From positions 3,100,001 through 3,164,000 of the forward strand of contig LR134353.1 of the NCBI GenBank assembly GCA_900637135.1: a DNA stretch of 64,000 nucleotides, in the 5' to 3' direction. A program made the position numbers and the translations under genes. The notes below the pieces were generated by a model that ran no database searches, was not told the origin of the DNA, and saw nothing but the letters and a program-made list of their open reading frames with translations. Positions 28,500-37,623 of the stretch are shown here, piece after piece; position 1 is the stretch's first letter, and each line of letters begins with the position of its first letter. The stretch is from Mycolicibacterium flavescens. GTDB taxonomy: Bacteria; Actinomycetota; Actinomycetes; Mycobacteriales; Mycobacteriaceae.

Positions 28500-29729
28500 A
28501 TGCCCGACGAGACCGAACTGCAGACCGCAAGCAACCTCGCCGTCACCCTTGCCTGGGCGGCCGGAGCGATCGCCGCCGTGTACGTGTTCGGGGTGGTGCT
28601 GACCTGGGTGATGGCACGCGTCAGTCGCCGCAGCGCGCTGATCAAGGACATCGAGGTGCTCACGCGCAAACCCGTGCGCATGCTGCTGATGGTGATCGCG
28701 GCGACGGTCGCGGTGCGACGGACGTCGGAGACCACGGACTCGTGGCGCGGGTGGGTGGACCACTGGCTGCTGATCCTGATGATCGTCTCCATCACCTGGC
28801 TGGTCACGGGCTTTGTCCGCGTCGCCGAGCGGCGCATGATCGCCCGGTACGGCGGGGGCGGTGAGGAGATCTCGGACGCCGACCGGCTGTGGCGCCGGGT
28901 TCGGACGCAGGTGACCGTGCTGCGCAGGCTGGCGATCGCGGTCGTCGTCATCCTCGGCGGTGCCGCGATTCTGATGACGTTCCCGTCGTTCTCCGACATC
29001 GGCACCACGGTGTTCGCCTCCGCCGGTGTGTTGTCGGTGGTCGCGGGCCTGGCCGCGCAGACGTCGCTGGGCGCGGTGTTCGCCGGAATGCAGATCGCGT
29101 TCTCCGGGGCGATCCGCGTGGGCGACATCGTCCAGCTCGAGAACGGTCAGTGGTGGGGCCGCATCGAGGAGATCACGCTGACCTACGTCGTCGTGCGGAT
29201 CTGGGACGAGCGCCGGCTCGTGTTGCCGTCCACCTATTTCACCACCGAGCCGTTCGAGAACTGGACCCGCAGCGCCACCGAGATCATGGGCACCGTCGAG
29301 TTCGACGTCGACTTCAACGTGCCGTTCAACGACATGCGCGCCGAGTTGGACCGGCTGCTGTCCGAAAGCGACCTCTGGGACGGCCGGCGCGGCGTCCTGC
29401 AGGTGACCGACGCGGTCGGCGGTGTGGTCCGGGTGCGCGTCGTGGTCAGCGCACACAACGCCGGTGCGCTGTACGACCTGCAGTGCACGGTTCGCGAAGG
29501 CTTGGTCGACTGGGTGCAGCGCACCGGCGGCGTGGTGCCGATCCACCGCATTCAGCCCGCCGAAGCGGCTCCGGCACCAGAGATCGGTGGCGACGTCGCC
29601 GGCGAGACCAAGCGCGTGGCCGCGGGGATGTTCTCCGGCAGTCCCGAAGCCGAGGAGCGGGCCAAGGCGTTCGACCACACCATCGACTGCGACGACGACG
29701 AGCTCGTGCGGTCCAACGGCAGGGGCTGA
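28500..29729 (+). CDS. MscS-family mechanosensitive ion channel
   Basis: A 409-residue small-conductance mechanosensitive channel. There are about four hydrophobic segments; the pore-lining helix is the Ala/Gly-rich VFASAGVLSVVAGLAAQTSLGAVFAGMQIAFSG segment's region (about residues 170-205), followed by the MscS beta domain (IRVGDIVQL, WWGRIEEITLTYVVVR). A C-terminal hydrophilic extension of about 50 residues is unusual in length. Start is uncertain: ATG 28500 gives MPDETELQ; ATG 28425 is also in frame. It lies between two small paralogous genes on the opposite strand. Confidence 0.88.
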   Translation: MPDETELQTASNLAVTLAWAAGAIAAVYVFGVVLTWVMARVSRRSALIKDIEVLTRKPVRMLLMVIAATVAVRRTSETTDSWRGWVDHWLLILMIVSITWLVTGFVRVAERRMIARYGGGGEEISDADRLWRRVRTQVTVLRRLAIAVVVILGGAAILMTFPSFSDIGTTVFASAGVLSVVAGLAAQTSLGAVFAGMQIAFSGAIRVGDIVQLENGQWWGRIEEITLTYVVVRIWDERRLVLPSTYFTTEPFENWTRSATEIMGTVEFDVDFNVPFNDMRAELDRLLSESDLWDGRRGVLQVTDAVGGVVRVRVVVSAHNAGALYDLQCTVREGLVDWVQRTGGVVPIHRIQPAEAAPAPEIGGDVAGETKRVAAGMFSGSPEAEERAKAFDHTIDCDDDELVRSNGRG

Positions 29730-29736
29730 GCGCGCA

Positions 29737-30069
29737 TCAGGACGCCGCGGGCTGCTCGACCGGATCGATCGGGTACGTACCTGCCTGCACGGACGCCGCG
29801 ATCTCGTAGATGCGCTCGCCCGACCGGCGCCAGCCGCGCACCCGTTCGCGTCCGACCCGCTCGCCGTCGCGTTCGATGACGATCTTCCACGACACGCCGA
29901 GCCACTTCAGCAACAGCCAGAGCGGCCACATCACCATGAACGGCAGGACGAGCAGAAAGATGAACGCGTCCAGTGTGGAAAACCCGGTCTCCCATGGGAT
30001 CGTGCGCCACCACCAGCGCCGCACCGTCACCGTCTCCCCCTCGGGATCGGTTACCGTCACCCTGGCCAT
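29737..30069 (-). CDS. Small membrane protein, paralogue B
   Basis: A 110-residue paralogue of the 28063-28371 product. It has an N-terminal soluble strand (MARVTVTDPEGETVTV), RRWWWRTIPW, hydrophobic helices (FIFLLVLPFMVMWPLWLLLKW) and the shared WKIVIERDGERVGRERVRGW motif. Its stop is 8 bp from the stop of mscS, convergent. The two paralogues thus flank mscS on the other strand. Function unknown. Confidence 0.7.
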   Translation of the reverse strand: MARVTVTDPEGETVTVRRWWWRTIPWETGFSTLDAFIFLLVLPFMVMWPLWLLLKWLGVSWKIVIERDGERVGRERVRGWRRSGERIYEIAASVQAGTYPIDPVEQPAAS

Positions 30070-30115
30070 ACCCGCGGCCTCCGCTCGTTGAAGTCGTCAT
30101 CCCGATAATGAGCCA

Positions 30116-30517
30116 ATGACGTTCAGCGGGCACGCCGAAGACAGACAACTCATCCGAGAGCGCCTCGAAATCTACAGCGACGCAGTCATGCGCAAGGACC
30201 TCGACGCGTATCTGGCGTGCTGGACCGAGGACGGCCGCAGAACCGGTTCGGGCGGGGAGTGCCGCGGCAAGAGCGAACTGCGCGACCACTGGGACGGCAT
30301 CTTCGGAGCCATCGAGCAGATGGCGTTCTTCACCCAGATGGCGTCGCTGACCGTGCGCGACAACCGGGCCGACGCACGGTCGTACTGCCTGGAATTCATG
30401 AAGTTGCGCGATCAACCGGGCCGCAGACTGGTCGGCGAATATGTCGATGAACTGGTGCGCGTCGACGGGAACTGGCTGTTCGCCCATCGCCACTACCGCG
30501 TGGCGATGACGATCTAG
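30116..30517 (+). CDS. SnoaL-like / NTF2-fold protein
   Basis: A 133-residue protein with the SnoaL-like start [34 protein letters not shown] and the closing [14 protein letters not shown] pattern seen in NTF2-fold enzymes and binding proteins. Such proteins are often isomerases or cyclases on small ring compounds, but the substrate cannot be told. Its TAG stop overlaps the stop of the convergent yebC gene in a 4-bp CTAG. Confidence 0.82.
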   Translation: MTFSGHAEDRQLIRERLEIYSDAVMRKDLDAYLACWTEDGRRTGSGGECRGKSELRDHWDGIFGAIEQMAFFTQMASLTVRDNRADARSYCLEFMKLRDQPGRRLVGEYVDELVRVDGNWLFAHRHYRVAMTI

Positions 30518-31272
30518 TCCTCGGCGTCGAGTTCGGCGGCGACCTCGTCGGGGATATCGATGTTGGTGTAGACGTCCTGGACATCGTCGAGGTCTTCGAG
30601 CGCGTCGACCAGCTTCATGATCTTGCGCGCGCCGTCGGCGTCCAGCGGCACCGTCACCGAGGGCACGAACCCGGCTTCAGCGGACTCGTAGTCGATGCCA
30701 GCATCCTGAAGCGCCGTGCGTACAGCAACGAGATCGGTTGGCTCACAGATGATCTCGAAGGAATCACCGAGGTCGTTGACGTCCTCGGCCCCGGCGTCGA
30801 GCACCGCCATCAACACGTCGTCCTCGGTGAGGTCGTTCTTGTCGAGGGTGACGACGCCCTTACGCGAGAAGAGGTAGGACACCGAACCCGGGTCGGCCAT
30901 GCTGCCGCCGTTGCGGGTCATCGCCACGCGCACTTCGCCGGCCGCCCGGTTGCGGTTGTCGGTCAGACATTCGATCAACACCGCAACGCCGTTGGGCCCG
31001 TAGCCCTCGTAGGTGATGTTCTGGTACTCGGCGCCGCCGGCTTCCTCACCGCTGCCCCGCTTGCGGGCGCGTTCGATGTTGTCGTTGGGCACCGACGACT
31101 TCTTGGCCTTCTGGATCGCGTCGTACAGCGTGGGGTTGCCCGCCGGGTCGCCGCCGCCCACACGCGCCGCGACCTCGACGTTTTTGATCAATTTGGCGAA
31201 CATCTTGCCCCGGCGGGCGTCGATGACGGCTTTCTTGTGCTTGGTGGTGGCCCACTTGGAATGGCCGCTCAT
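30514..31272 (-). CDS. YebC/PmpR family protein
   Basis: A 252-residue YebC-family protein starting [23 protein letters not shown], the family's hallmark N-terminus. The remaining domains ([39 protein letters not shown]) are complete. YebC proteins are described as transcription regulators and, more recently, as factors that relieve ribosome stalling. ATG 31272 was chosen over the longer open frame to 31308. It precedes a long unlinked gene; in M. tuberculosis it neighbours pdxT, as here. Confidence 0.95.
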   Translation of the reverse strand: MSGHSKWATTKHKKAVIDARRGKMFAKLIKNVEVAARVGGGDPAGNPTLYDAIQKAKKSSVPNDNIERARKRGSGEEAGGAEYQNITYEGYGPNGVAVLIECLTDNRNRAAGEVRVAMTRNGGSMADPGSVSYLFSRKGVVTLDKNDLTEDDVLMAVLDAGAEDVNDLGDSFEIICEPTDLVAVRTALQDAGIDYESAEAGFVPSVTVPLDADGARKIMKLVDALEDLDDVQDVYTNIDIPDEVAAELDAED

Positions 31273-31357
31273 GCAGGTAGTACCTCTCCGTGCGCTTTCG
31301 TGCGCCAAGTTTTCGTGCGCTGAGTCCGCCCGACGAGTCTACGTGGACGTATGCGCC

Positions 31358-31792
31358 CTACCGAACCGCGTCGGGCGACGTCAGCGCGATGACGCGGTAG
31401 CCGACGGCGGCCGGCCAGCCGATGTGACCCTGCACGTGCAGTTGCAGCCACGTGGGTGTGCCCGACGGGTCGTCGGTGAAGGTCACGGCCGCGTCGACGA
31501 TCGCGCCGGTCTCGCCGGAGGCCTGCAGGACCACCGACACCGTCAACGTCGCGCTGCTCAGCGAGGCCCGGTTGTACGGGAGGCTGTCGGGAAGAAAGAA
31601 CGACGCCGAGAAGTTCGGCGTCCGGATGCCTTTGGGAGCGTTCGGTGCTCTGCGCAGTGCCAGACCCGACACGAGAGGTTTGCCGTCGAACCACGCGGTT
31701 CCGGTGTACTCGGTGTGCCGCGCGTTGCTTCCATTTGAGAGCGTGACCAGGGTATCGATGCGCGGTTGCGGCTCGACCTCGACCATCGTCAT
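31358..31792 (-). CDS. Hypothetical protein
   Basis: A 144-residue protein from ATG 31792 (MTMVEVEPQPRIDTL). It looks soluble, without signal peptide or membrane helix; sequence patterns such as EYTGTAWFDGKPLVSG and VVLQASGETGAIVDAAVTF suggest a beta-rich fold. I do not recognise the family. The open frame extends to 31930 across the acyl-CoA dehydrogenase operator, which makes the longer version unlikely. The palindrome at 31842-31873 lies 50 bp upstream and could control this gene as well. Confidence 0.6.
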   Translation of the reverse strand: MTMVEVEPQPRIDTLVTLSNGSNARHTEYTGTAWFDGKPLVSGLALRRAPNAPKGIRTPNFSASFFLPDSLPYNRASLSSATLTVSVVLQASGETGAIVDAAVTFTDDPSGTPTWLQLHVQGHIGWPAAVGYRVIALTSPDAVR

Positions 31793-31841
31793 CGCGGCGT
31801 CCCCGTTCTTGCCGGCGCTGTTAGGTCTGCCACAATACTTC

Positions 31842-31873
31842 GCCGCTATCTTACTCCGCAGTAAGATAGCGGC
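31842..31873. promoter_or_regulatory. Perfect 14-bp palindrome abutting the acyl-CoA dehydrogenase start
   Basis: GCCGCTATCTTACT-CCGC-AGTAAGATAGCGGC, a perfect inverted repeat with a 4-base spacer, ends on the base before ATG 31874. This is the design of a TetR-family operator. It also covers the ribosome-binding region, so binding would block initiation, or the RNA hairpin could hide it. No regulator gene is adjacent. Confidence 0.8.
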
Positions 31874-33085
31874 ATGTCCTTCTCGCTTGAGCTCTCGCCG
31901 GATCTCGTCCACGTCCGGGACTGGGTGCACGAATTCGCCGCCGACGTCGTCCGCCCTGCCGCCGCGGAGTGGGACGAACGCGAAGAGACGCCGTGGCCGA
32001 TCATCCAGGAGGCCGCGAAGGTCGGCCTGTACTCGATGGAGTTCTTCGCCGAGCAGGCCGGCGAACCATCCGGTCTGGGCATGCTCGTCGCGTTCGAGGA
32101 GATGTTCTGGGGTGACGCCGGTATCGCGCTGTCGATCCTGGGCACCGGCCTGGCCGCGGCGTCACTGGCCGCCAACGGCACCCCCGAGCAGATGGGCGAA
32201 TGGCTGCCGCAGATGTTCGGCACCGTCGACGAGCCGAAGGTCGCGTCGTTCTGCTCGTCGGAGCCCGGCGCCGGTTCCGACGTCGGCGCCATCCTCACCC
32301 GCGCCCGTTACGACGAGGCCAAAGACGAGTGGGTGCTCAACGGCACCAAGACCTGGGCCACCAACGGCGGTATCGCCGAGGTGCACATCGTGGTCGCGTC
32401 GGTGTACCCCGAACTCGGTACGCGCGGGCAGGCGACGTTCATCATCCCGCCGAACACCCCCGGCTTCCGGCAGGGCCAGAAGTTCCTCAAGCACGGCATC
32501 CGCGCATCGCACACCGCCGAGGTGGTGCTCGAGGACGTGCGCATCCCCGGCGGCCTGATCGTCGGCGGCAGGGACAAGTTCGAGGAGCGCATCGCGCGGG
32601 TGCGCGAGGGCAAGAGGGCCAAGAGCCAGGCCGCGTTGGCGACGTTCGAGCGCACGCGGCCCACCGTCGGCGCCATGGCGGTCGGCGTGGCTCGCGCCGC
32701 TTATGAGTACGCGCTCGACTACGCCGGTCAGCGCGAGCAATTCGGCCGCAAGATCGGCGAATTCCAGGCCATCGCATTCAAGTTGGCCGATATGAAGGCC
32801 CGCATCGACGCCGCCCGCATGCTGGTCTGGCGGGCCGGCTGGATGGCGCGCAACGGCAAGGCGTTCGAGAATGCCGAGGGTTCGATGGCCAAGCTGGTGG
32901 CCAGCGAGACCGCGGTCTACGTCACCGACGAGGCGATCCAGATTCTCGGCGGCAACGGCTACACCCGCGAGTATCCGGTCGAACGGATGCACCGCGACGC
33001 CAAGATCTTCACGATCTTCGAGGGCACCAGCGAAATTCAGCGCCTGGTGATCGGCCGCGCGGTCACCGGCCTCGAAATCCGCTAA
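31874..33085 (+). CDS. Acyl-CoA dehydrogenase
   Basis: A 403-residue FAD flavoprotein introducing a trans-2 double bond in an acyl-CoA. The family signatures are [17 protein letters not shown] (FAD/substrate region), [33 protein letters not shown] helix motifs, and [34 protein letters not shown] region; the catalytic base is expected at the Glu in FEGTSE. Full length for the family. It stands alone, preceded directly by a palindromic operator and followed after 9 bp by a hairpin. The true substrate cannot be told; steroid, branched or fatty acid are all possible. Confidence 0.93.
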   Translation: MSFSLELSPDLVHVRDWVHEFAADVVRPAAAEWDEREETPWPIIQEAAKVGLYSMEFFAEQAGEPSGLGMLVAFEEMFWGDAGIALSILGTGLAAASLAANGTPEQMGEWLPQMFGTVDEPKVASFCSSEPGAGSDVGAILTRARYDEAKDEWVLNGTKTWATNGGIAEVHIVVASVYPELGTRGQATFIIPPNTPGFRQGQKFLKHGIRASHTAEVVLEDVRIPGGLIVGGRDKFEERIARVREGKRAKSQAALATFERTRPTVGAMAVGVARAAYEYALDYAGQREQFGRKIGEFQAIAFKLADMKARIDAARMLVWRAGWMARNGKAFENAEGSMAKLVASETAVYVTDEAIQILGGNGYTREYPVERMHRDAKIFTIFEGTSEIQRLVIGRAVTGLEIR

Positions 33086-33093
33086 CCCTTCTG

Positions 33094-33146
33094 GCGATTT
33101 GTGCACCGTTAGGAGCGCTCACCGCTCCTCAGTGTGCACAAATCGC
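33094..33146. terminator. Hairpin between convergent genes; arms GCGATTTGTGCAC
   Basis: A perfect 13-bp inverted repeat (33094-33106 and 33134-33146) with an inner stem AGGAGCG/CGCTCCT. It starts 9 bp after the acyl-CoA dehydrogenase stop, the same distance as the 18973 hairpin from its gene, and its right arm touches the pdxT stop codon. Outer ten bases equal those of the 18973 element. Confidence 0.78.
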
Positions 33147-33736
33147 TACTCGGAGAGCATCGAGACGAACAGTTTGTGGATGCGGCGGTCGCCGGTCATC
33201 TCCGGGTGGAAGGCCGTCGCGAGCCGGTTGCCCTGCCGCACCGCGACGATGTGACCGGCGGCCTCGGCGAGCACCTCGACCTCGGGTCCGACGCGTTCGA
33301 CCCACGGTGCCCGGATGAACACGGCGTGCACCGGCCCGTTGACGCCGCCGAAGGCGATGTCGTCTTCGAACGAGTCGACCTGGCGGCCAAAAGCGTTGCG
33401 CCGCACCGTCATATCGATCCCCTTCAGCGGCGTGGCCTCCCGGCCCGCCGACCCGGCATCCAGAATCTCGGAAGCCAGCAGGATCATCCCCGCACACGAG
33501 CCGTACGCGGGCATACCGGCGGCCAGGCGCGAGCGCAGGGGTTCGAGCAGATCGAGTTCGCGCAGCAGGTGGCTCATCGCCGTGGACTCCCCGCCGGGGA
33601 TCACCAGCGCGTCCACGGCCTCCAGTTCGCGCACCCGTCGCACGGTCGACGCCTCCGCCCCGGCCTCGCGCAGCGCCGCGAGGTGTTCGCGGGTGTCGCC
33701 TTGTAGCGCAAGGACACCGACGTGCGCAGTGCTCAC
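33146..33736 (-). CDS. pdxT: Pyridoxal 5'-phosphate synthase glutaminase subunit PdxT
   Basis: A 196-residue glutaminase that feeds ammonia to PdxS for vitamin B6 synthesis. The catalytic Cys is in YGSCAGMIL (about residue 80) and His/Glu in AFHPEMTGD near the C-terminus; [10 protein letters not shown] is the oxyanion region. GTG 33736 overlaps the tesB stop by GTGA. The genes run pdxS-tesB-pdxT on the minus strand, the M. tuberculosis order Rv2606c-Rv2604c. Confidence 0.96.
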   Translation of the reverse strand: MSTAHVGVLALQGDTREHLAALREAGAEASTVRRVRELEAVDALVIPGGESTAMSHLLRELDLLEPLRSRLAAGMPAYGSCAGMILLASEILDAGSAGREATPLKGIDMTVRRNAFGRQVDSFEDDIAFGGVNGPVHAVFIRAPWVERVGPEVEVLAEAAGHIVAVRQGNRLATAFHPEMTGDRRIHKLFVSMLSE

Positions 33737-34569
33737 GGTGTGTAGTCGCGCTTGAAGCGGGTCAGCCCCTCCTGCATGACCGCCGCCACCATCTCGCCGT
33801 ACTGGTTGAAGATCTTGCCCTGACACAACGACCGGCCCCCGGAGGCCGATGGTGACGACTGGTCGTAGAGCAGCCACTCGTCGGCGCGAAACGACCGCAT
33901 GAACCACATCGCGTGATCGAGCGAGGCCACCTGCAGATGCTTACGCTCCCCGGCGTGGTGCACCTGCGCAGAACCCAACAGCGTCAGATCGCTCATATAG
34001 GCCAGCGCGCAGATGTGCAGAACATAGTCGTCGGGCAGCGGATCGCGATGACGGAACCACACCTGCTGCTGAGAAGCCTTGCCGGGCAATCGGGTCAGCT
34101 TCTCCTGCGGCACGATGCGGACGTCCCACTCGGCGAATTGGTTGAAGCCCGCGTCGTCGAACGCCTTGATCTCGGTCAGTCCCGGGCAGTCGTCGGGTGG
34201 CGGCGCCACCGGCATCGCGTCCTGGTGTTCGATCCCGCTCTGGTCGGTCTGGAAGGAGGCCGACATCGAGAAGATGGTCTCGCCGTGCTGGATCGCGTTG
34301 ACGCGGCGGGTGATGAACGACCCGCCGTCGCGCAGCCGCTCGACGATGTAGACCGTTGGCGCCTTGGCATCGCCCGGGCGCAGGAAGTAGCCGTGCAGCG
34401 AATGCACCTGAAACGTCGGGTCGACCGTGCGCACCGCAGACACCAGCGACTGGCCCGCCACGTGTCCGCCGAAAGTGCGCTGCAGGAACCCGGATTCGGG
34501 GCTGAACACGCTTCCCCGATAGATGTTGACCTCGAGCTGTTCGAGATCGAGGATTTGTTCGATCGCCAT
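33733..34569 (-). CDS. tesB: Acyl-CoA thioesterase II
   Basis: A 278-residue double-hotdog thioesterase hydrolysing acyl-CoA. Visible features are the N-terminal [14 protein letters not shown] segment, the central SMSASFQ, and the C-terminal [29 protein letters not shown] motif with the catalytic Asp/Gln/Thr-type residues of TesB. It sits between the two B6 synthase genes with overlap on the pdxT side, so it is co-expressed with them for no obvious biochemical reason, as in other mycobacteria. Confidence 0.94.
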   Translation of the reverse strand: MAIEQILDLEQLEVNIYRGSVFSPESGFLQRTFGGHVAGQSLVSAVRTVDPTFQVHSLHGYFLRPGDAKAPTVYIVERLRDGGSFITRRVNAIQHGETIFSMSASFQTDQSGIEHQDAMPVAPPPDDCPGLTEIKAFDDAGFNQFAEWDVRIVPQEKLTRLPGKASQQQVWFRHRDPLPDDYVLHICALAYMSDLTLLGSAQVHHAGERKHLQVASLDHAMWFMRSFRADEWLLYDQSSPSASGGRSLCQGKIFNQYGEMVAAVMQEGLTRFKRDYTP

Positions 34570-34577
34570 TCGGTCGG

Positions 34578-35498
34578 TTACCAGCCGCGTTCGGCGAGCC
34601 GGTGTGGCGCTGCGACACTCTCCACGTTGATGCCGACCATCGGCTCACCCAACCCGCGCGACACCTTGGCCAGCACGTCGGGATCGTCGTAGAACGTGGT
34701 GGCCTTGACGATGGCCGCGGCGCGCGCTGCGGGGTCGCCGGACTTGAAGATGCCCGAGCCGACGAACACGCCCTCGGCGCCGAGTTGCATCATCATCGCC
34801 GCGTCGGCCGGGGTCGCGATGCCGCCTGCGGTGAACAGTGTCACCGGCAGCTTGCCTGCCCGAGCCACCTCGACGACCAGGTCGTAGGGAGCCTGCAATT
34901 CCTTGGCCGCGACGTACAATTCGTCCTCCGACAGCGACGTCAGCCGACGGATCTCACCGCCGATCTGACGCATGTGGGTGGTCGCGTTGGACACGTCGCC
35001 GGTGCCGGCCTCGCCCTTCGAGCGGATCATCGCCGCGCCCTCGGTGATGCGGCGCAGCGCCTCGCCGAGGTTGGTCGCACCGCACACGAACGGCACGGTG
35101 AACTTCCACTTGTCGATGTGGTGGGTGTAGTCGGCCGGAGTCAGCACTTCGGACTCGTCGATGTAGTCGACGCCGAGGCTCTGCAGAATCTGTGCCTCCA
35201 CGAAGTGGCCGATGCGGACCTTGGCCATCACCGGGATGGTGACCGACGAGATGATCCCTTCGATGAGGTCGGGATCACTCATGCGCGCGACGCCACCCTG
35301 AGCGCGGATGTCGGCGGGCACCCGTTCGAGCGCCATGACCGCCACCGCACCGGCGCCCTCGGCGATCTTGGCCTGCTCGGGAGTGACCACGTCCATGATC
35401 ACGCCGCCTTTGAGCATCTCGGCCATGCCGCGCTTCACCCGGGCTGTTCCGGTGTGGCCAGAGCCGTTGTGATGCGAGCCGTTCGCTGCGGTCTCCAC
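34578..35498 (-). CDS. pdxS: Pyridoxal 5'-phosphate synthase subunit PdxS
   Basis: A 306-residue TIM-barrel enzyme that builds PLP from ribose 5-phosphate, glyceraldehyde 3-phosphate and ammonia. Motifs: [11 protein letters not shown], catalytic Lys in [11 protein letters not shown], second Lys region in [17 protein letters not shown], and [31 protein letters not shown] chose GTG 35498, with GGAGGA 7 bp upstream; the open frame continues to 35609 but without similarity. First gene of the pdxS-tesB-pdxT operon. Confidence 0.97.
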   Translation of the reverse strand: METAANGSHHNGSGHTGTARVKRGMAEMLKGGVIMDVVTPEQAKIAEGAGAVAVMALERVPADIRAQGGVARMSDPDLIEGIISSVTIPVMAKVRIGHFVEAQILQSLGVDYIDESEVLTPADYTHHIDKWKFTVPFVCGATNLGEALRRITEGAAMIRSKGEAGTGDVSNATTHMRQIGGEIRRLTSLSEDELYVAAKELQAPYDLVVEVARAGKLPVTLFTAGGIATPADAAMMMQLGAEGVFVGSGIFKSGDPAARAAAIVKATTFYDDPDVLAKVSRGLGEPMVGINVESVAAPHRLAERGW

Positions 35499-35868
35499 TG
35501 CTATCTCCTCCGAATTGCTACCGATCCAGTGTAGTGGGGCCGCCAAATCAATTGAATCCGCAGTTCGCGGACGGTGACTTGCGAACCGCTGCCGTGACGG
35601 CTCCCCCACCGGGAATCAGTTCAGGTGTCATTGTCTCATCACACCGGCGATAGCCGACAATCCAGCAGCGCCCGAGTGACCCACGCTGCGTGGGAGAGAC
35701 CTGAAGCCGCACGATTCGGCCGCGGCGTCACCTGACGTCCACGCCCCCCGCTGTACATCTCCGATGCGCTGACGCCGGCGATCCGTGGACGATAAGCTCC
35801 CCCCGCGAAGCTGGGAGCCGACTGGCTGTCCGCTGAATCCGGGTCCAAGGAACGACAGGAGCGGCCAG
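35499..35868. other. Intergenic region upstream of pdxS and a secreted peptidase
   Basis: This 370-bp stretch separates divergent genes and should carry both promoters. Open frames in it are short and overlap. I see no repeat, RNA gene or clear promoter consensus. In M. tuberculosis pdxH lies on this side of pdxS; it is absent here. Confidence 0.45.
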
Positions 35869-36588
35869 ATGACGAGCACTCCCATCGGGTTCACGTCGCT
35901 GGTGGCCGCGCTGACACTGGGCGTCTGGGGGGTCGGCGCCGTGGACGTCACGCACGAAGTCGCGTTCGCCTCAGTGGGGACACCCGGTGTCGCGGAGAGT
36001 CCGATGCTTCCGACGGAGATGCACGGTGACCCCGACGAAGCGAGCAATTACTGGAGCCAGCAGAACTTCCAGGACTGCGGCCTGATGGCGGTCGCCACCG
36101 TCGTGGGCCTGAGCACTGGGAAGGCACCCACCGAGCAGGAAATCGTTGCGGTGGCCTCGAACCTCAAGAGTCCCGGCAGCGACCGGCCGATCTACACACC
36201 CCCCAATCCGAACGATCCGAACTCGGACAACGGAACCGACTCCGACGACCAGGTGCTTCTCCTGAAGCACTACGGCGTCAACGCCACCGCCACCGACGAT
36301 GATCTGGCCGCCCAAACCGGCTTGGCCACCGGCATTCCCGCGCTCATCACATACCTCGACAGCGGACGTCGACTGATCGCGGGCGTCAACTCCGAGACGA
36401 TCTGGGCGGAGGACGGCAGCCACACCGACGACGACCACTCCGTCGTCGTGAGCGGTGTGGACCCGGAGGCCGGAATCGTCTACCTCTCCGACAGCGGGAG
36501 CGAGGACGGCGACGGCGAACAAGTGCCCATTGACGTCTTCGAGAAGGCGTGGGCACCCGGGGCGCACGATTTGATCGTGGCCGGCTGA
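35869..36588 (+). CDS. Secreted C39-like cysteine peptidase domain protein
   Basis: A 239-residue protein from ATG 35869 behind AGGAG. An N-terminal hydrophobic signal (FTSLVAALTLGVWGVGAV) precedes a domain with the papain-like C39 pattern: Cys in NFQDCGLMAVATV (about residue 73), His in DDDHSVVVSGVD, and Asp in VYLSDSGSED. These would form a Cys-His-Asp triad. A Pro/Asn/Asp-rich loop (about residues 115-135) interrupts the fold. Likely an exported peptidase or a bacteriocin-leader-type C39 relative; the target is unknown. Acidic throughout. Confidence 0.75.
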   Translation: MTSTPIGFTSLVAALTLGVWGVGAVDVTHEVAFASVGTPGVAESPMLPTEMHGDPDEASNYWSQQNFQDCGLMAVATVVGLSTGKAPTEQEIVAVASNLKSPGSDRPIYTPPNPNDPNSDNGTDSDDQVLLLKHYGVNATATDDDLAAQTGLATGIPALITYLDSGRRLIAGVNSETIWAEDGSHTDDDHSVVVSGVDPEAGIVYLSDSGSEDGDGEQVPIDVFEKAWAPGAHDLIVAG

Positions 36589-36595
36589 CGACCCG

Positions 36596-37099
36596 TCAGC
36601 GAATCTGCACTGTCGGCCCCGCGGGGCGGGTCGGCCCGTCGGCCAGAACGGCGGCCTGATCGAGCAGTTCGCCGAGTTGCAGCGGGTAGACGGTTTCGCC
36701 ACCGGCAACCAACTCTTGAATCACCGTTCCATCACACCAGCGGTAGCCGTGGATCATGCGCCGTTCCAGCGCTGTGTGACCGCCCATCGTCGGCTCGAAT
36801 CGTGTTGTGCGGTGCACGAAGAACAGCTCTTGGCTGCGGATCACCGAACCGTCGAACTCGAAGACCGCCTGCCGCCGCCATAGCGGGCCGACCAGGTCGG
36901 CGGCGGCCACCCGCAGACCGGTCTCCTCGCCGACCTCCCGTGCTGCGGCGGCCGCGAGTTCCTCCCCCGCCTCAACAGCACCGCCGACGGTGAACCACCA
37001 GCGCGGTGCGTCGGGCAGCGCCGGGTCCGAACCGCGAAACAGCAGCACGGCGCCGGCCTCGTCGAGCAGAATCACCCGCGCCGACGTGCGCCAGCTCAC
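36596..37099 (-). CDS. Nudix hydrolase
   Basis: A 167-residue Nudix protein. The box reads GGAVEAGEELAAAAAREVGEETGL, matching GX5EX7REUXEEXGU with all the metal-ligand Glu residues. The substrate is some nucleoside diphosphate-X. Its GTG start overlaps the preceding LemA-like gene by GTGA. In M. tuberculosis a membrane segment and a MutT-like domain are annotated in this place (Rv2609c); here they are two overlapping genes. Last in the thrS-to-Nudix operon. Confidence 0.9.
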   Translation of the reverse strand: MSWRTSARVILLDEAGAVLLFRGSDPALPDAPRWWFTVGGAVEAGEELAAAAAREVGEETGLRVAAADLVGPLWRRQAVFEFDGSVIRSQELFFVHRTTRFEPTMGGHTALERRMIHGYRWCDGTVIQELVAGGETVYPLQLGELLDQAAVLADGPTRPAGPTVQIR

Positions 37100-37623
37100 C
37101 TCCGACCGCCCTCCGGTACCGTCTCGGGCCGCTCGACGATCTCGAAATATGTTGGCAGCGCGGCGGTTCCACCGAGCCGCAACATGCGCACCACCGGCCG
37201 TTCGCGCAGGGCGAGCGTGTCGCGCACCGCGTCGTTGTGGAATCGCCTGGCCAGCACCACCCGCGCTTCGGCGTCGGCCAGTTCGGCGACCAGAGCCTGC
37301 GGCACGGACCCCGGATCCACCTGGGCCAGCGCCGCGGACAGGTCGTTCTCGGCGCCCTCGCGGGCAGACCTCGGTGCCCGTTCGGCGGCGTCGGCCAGCA
37401 CGGCCAGCCGGGTGGCTTCCGGCCCGTCACCGTAGGCATCGACGGCCACGGCGCGGGCGACGACGGCGCGGCGGGCCAATGCTCCGTCGAGCGCCTGCCA
37501 GGACAGGTCGTATCGCACATGCAGCCGGTCGAGCCGGTTGGCGGTCTGCAGCGCCCACGCGCCGACCGCCAGGATGACCACGACCAGCACCGCCAGCGTG
37601 ATCACGACGATCCAGGTGATCAC
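37096..37623 (-). CDS. LemA-like membrane-anchored protein
   Basis: A 175-residue protein with one N-terminal helix (MITWIVVITLAVLVVVILAVGAW) followed by the LemA-type helical pattern ANRLDRLHVRYDLSWQALDGALARRAVVARAVA. The remaining sequence is Ala/Arg/Glu-rich helix (possible coiled coil) and a short C-terminal YFEIVERPE strand. Function unknown. GTG start overlaps pimA stop, GTGA; its own stop overlaps the Nudix start. Confidence 0.75.
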   Translation of the reverse strand: MITWIVVITLAVLVVVILAVGAWALQTANRLDRLHVRYDLSWQALDGALARRAVVARAVAVDAYGDGPEATRLAVLADAAERAPRSAREGAENDLSAALAQVDPGSVPQALVAELADAEARVVLARRFHNDAVRDTLALRERPVVRMLRLGGTAALPTYFEIVERPETVPEGGRR

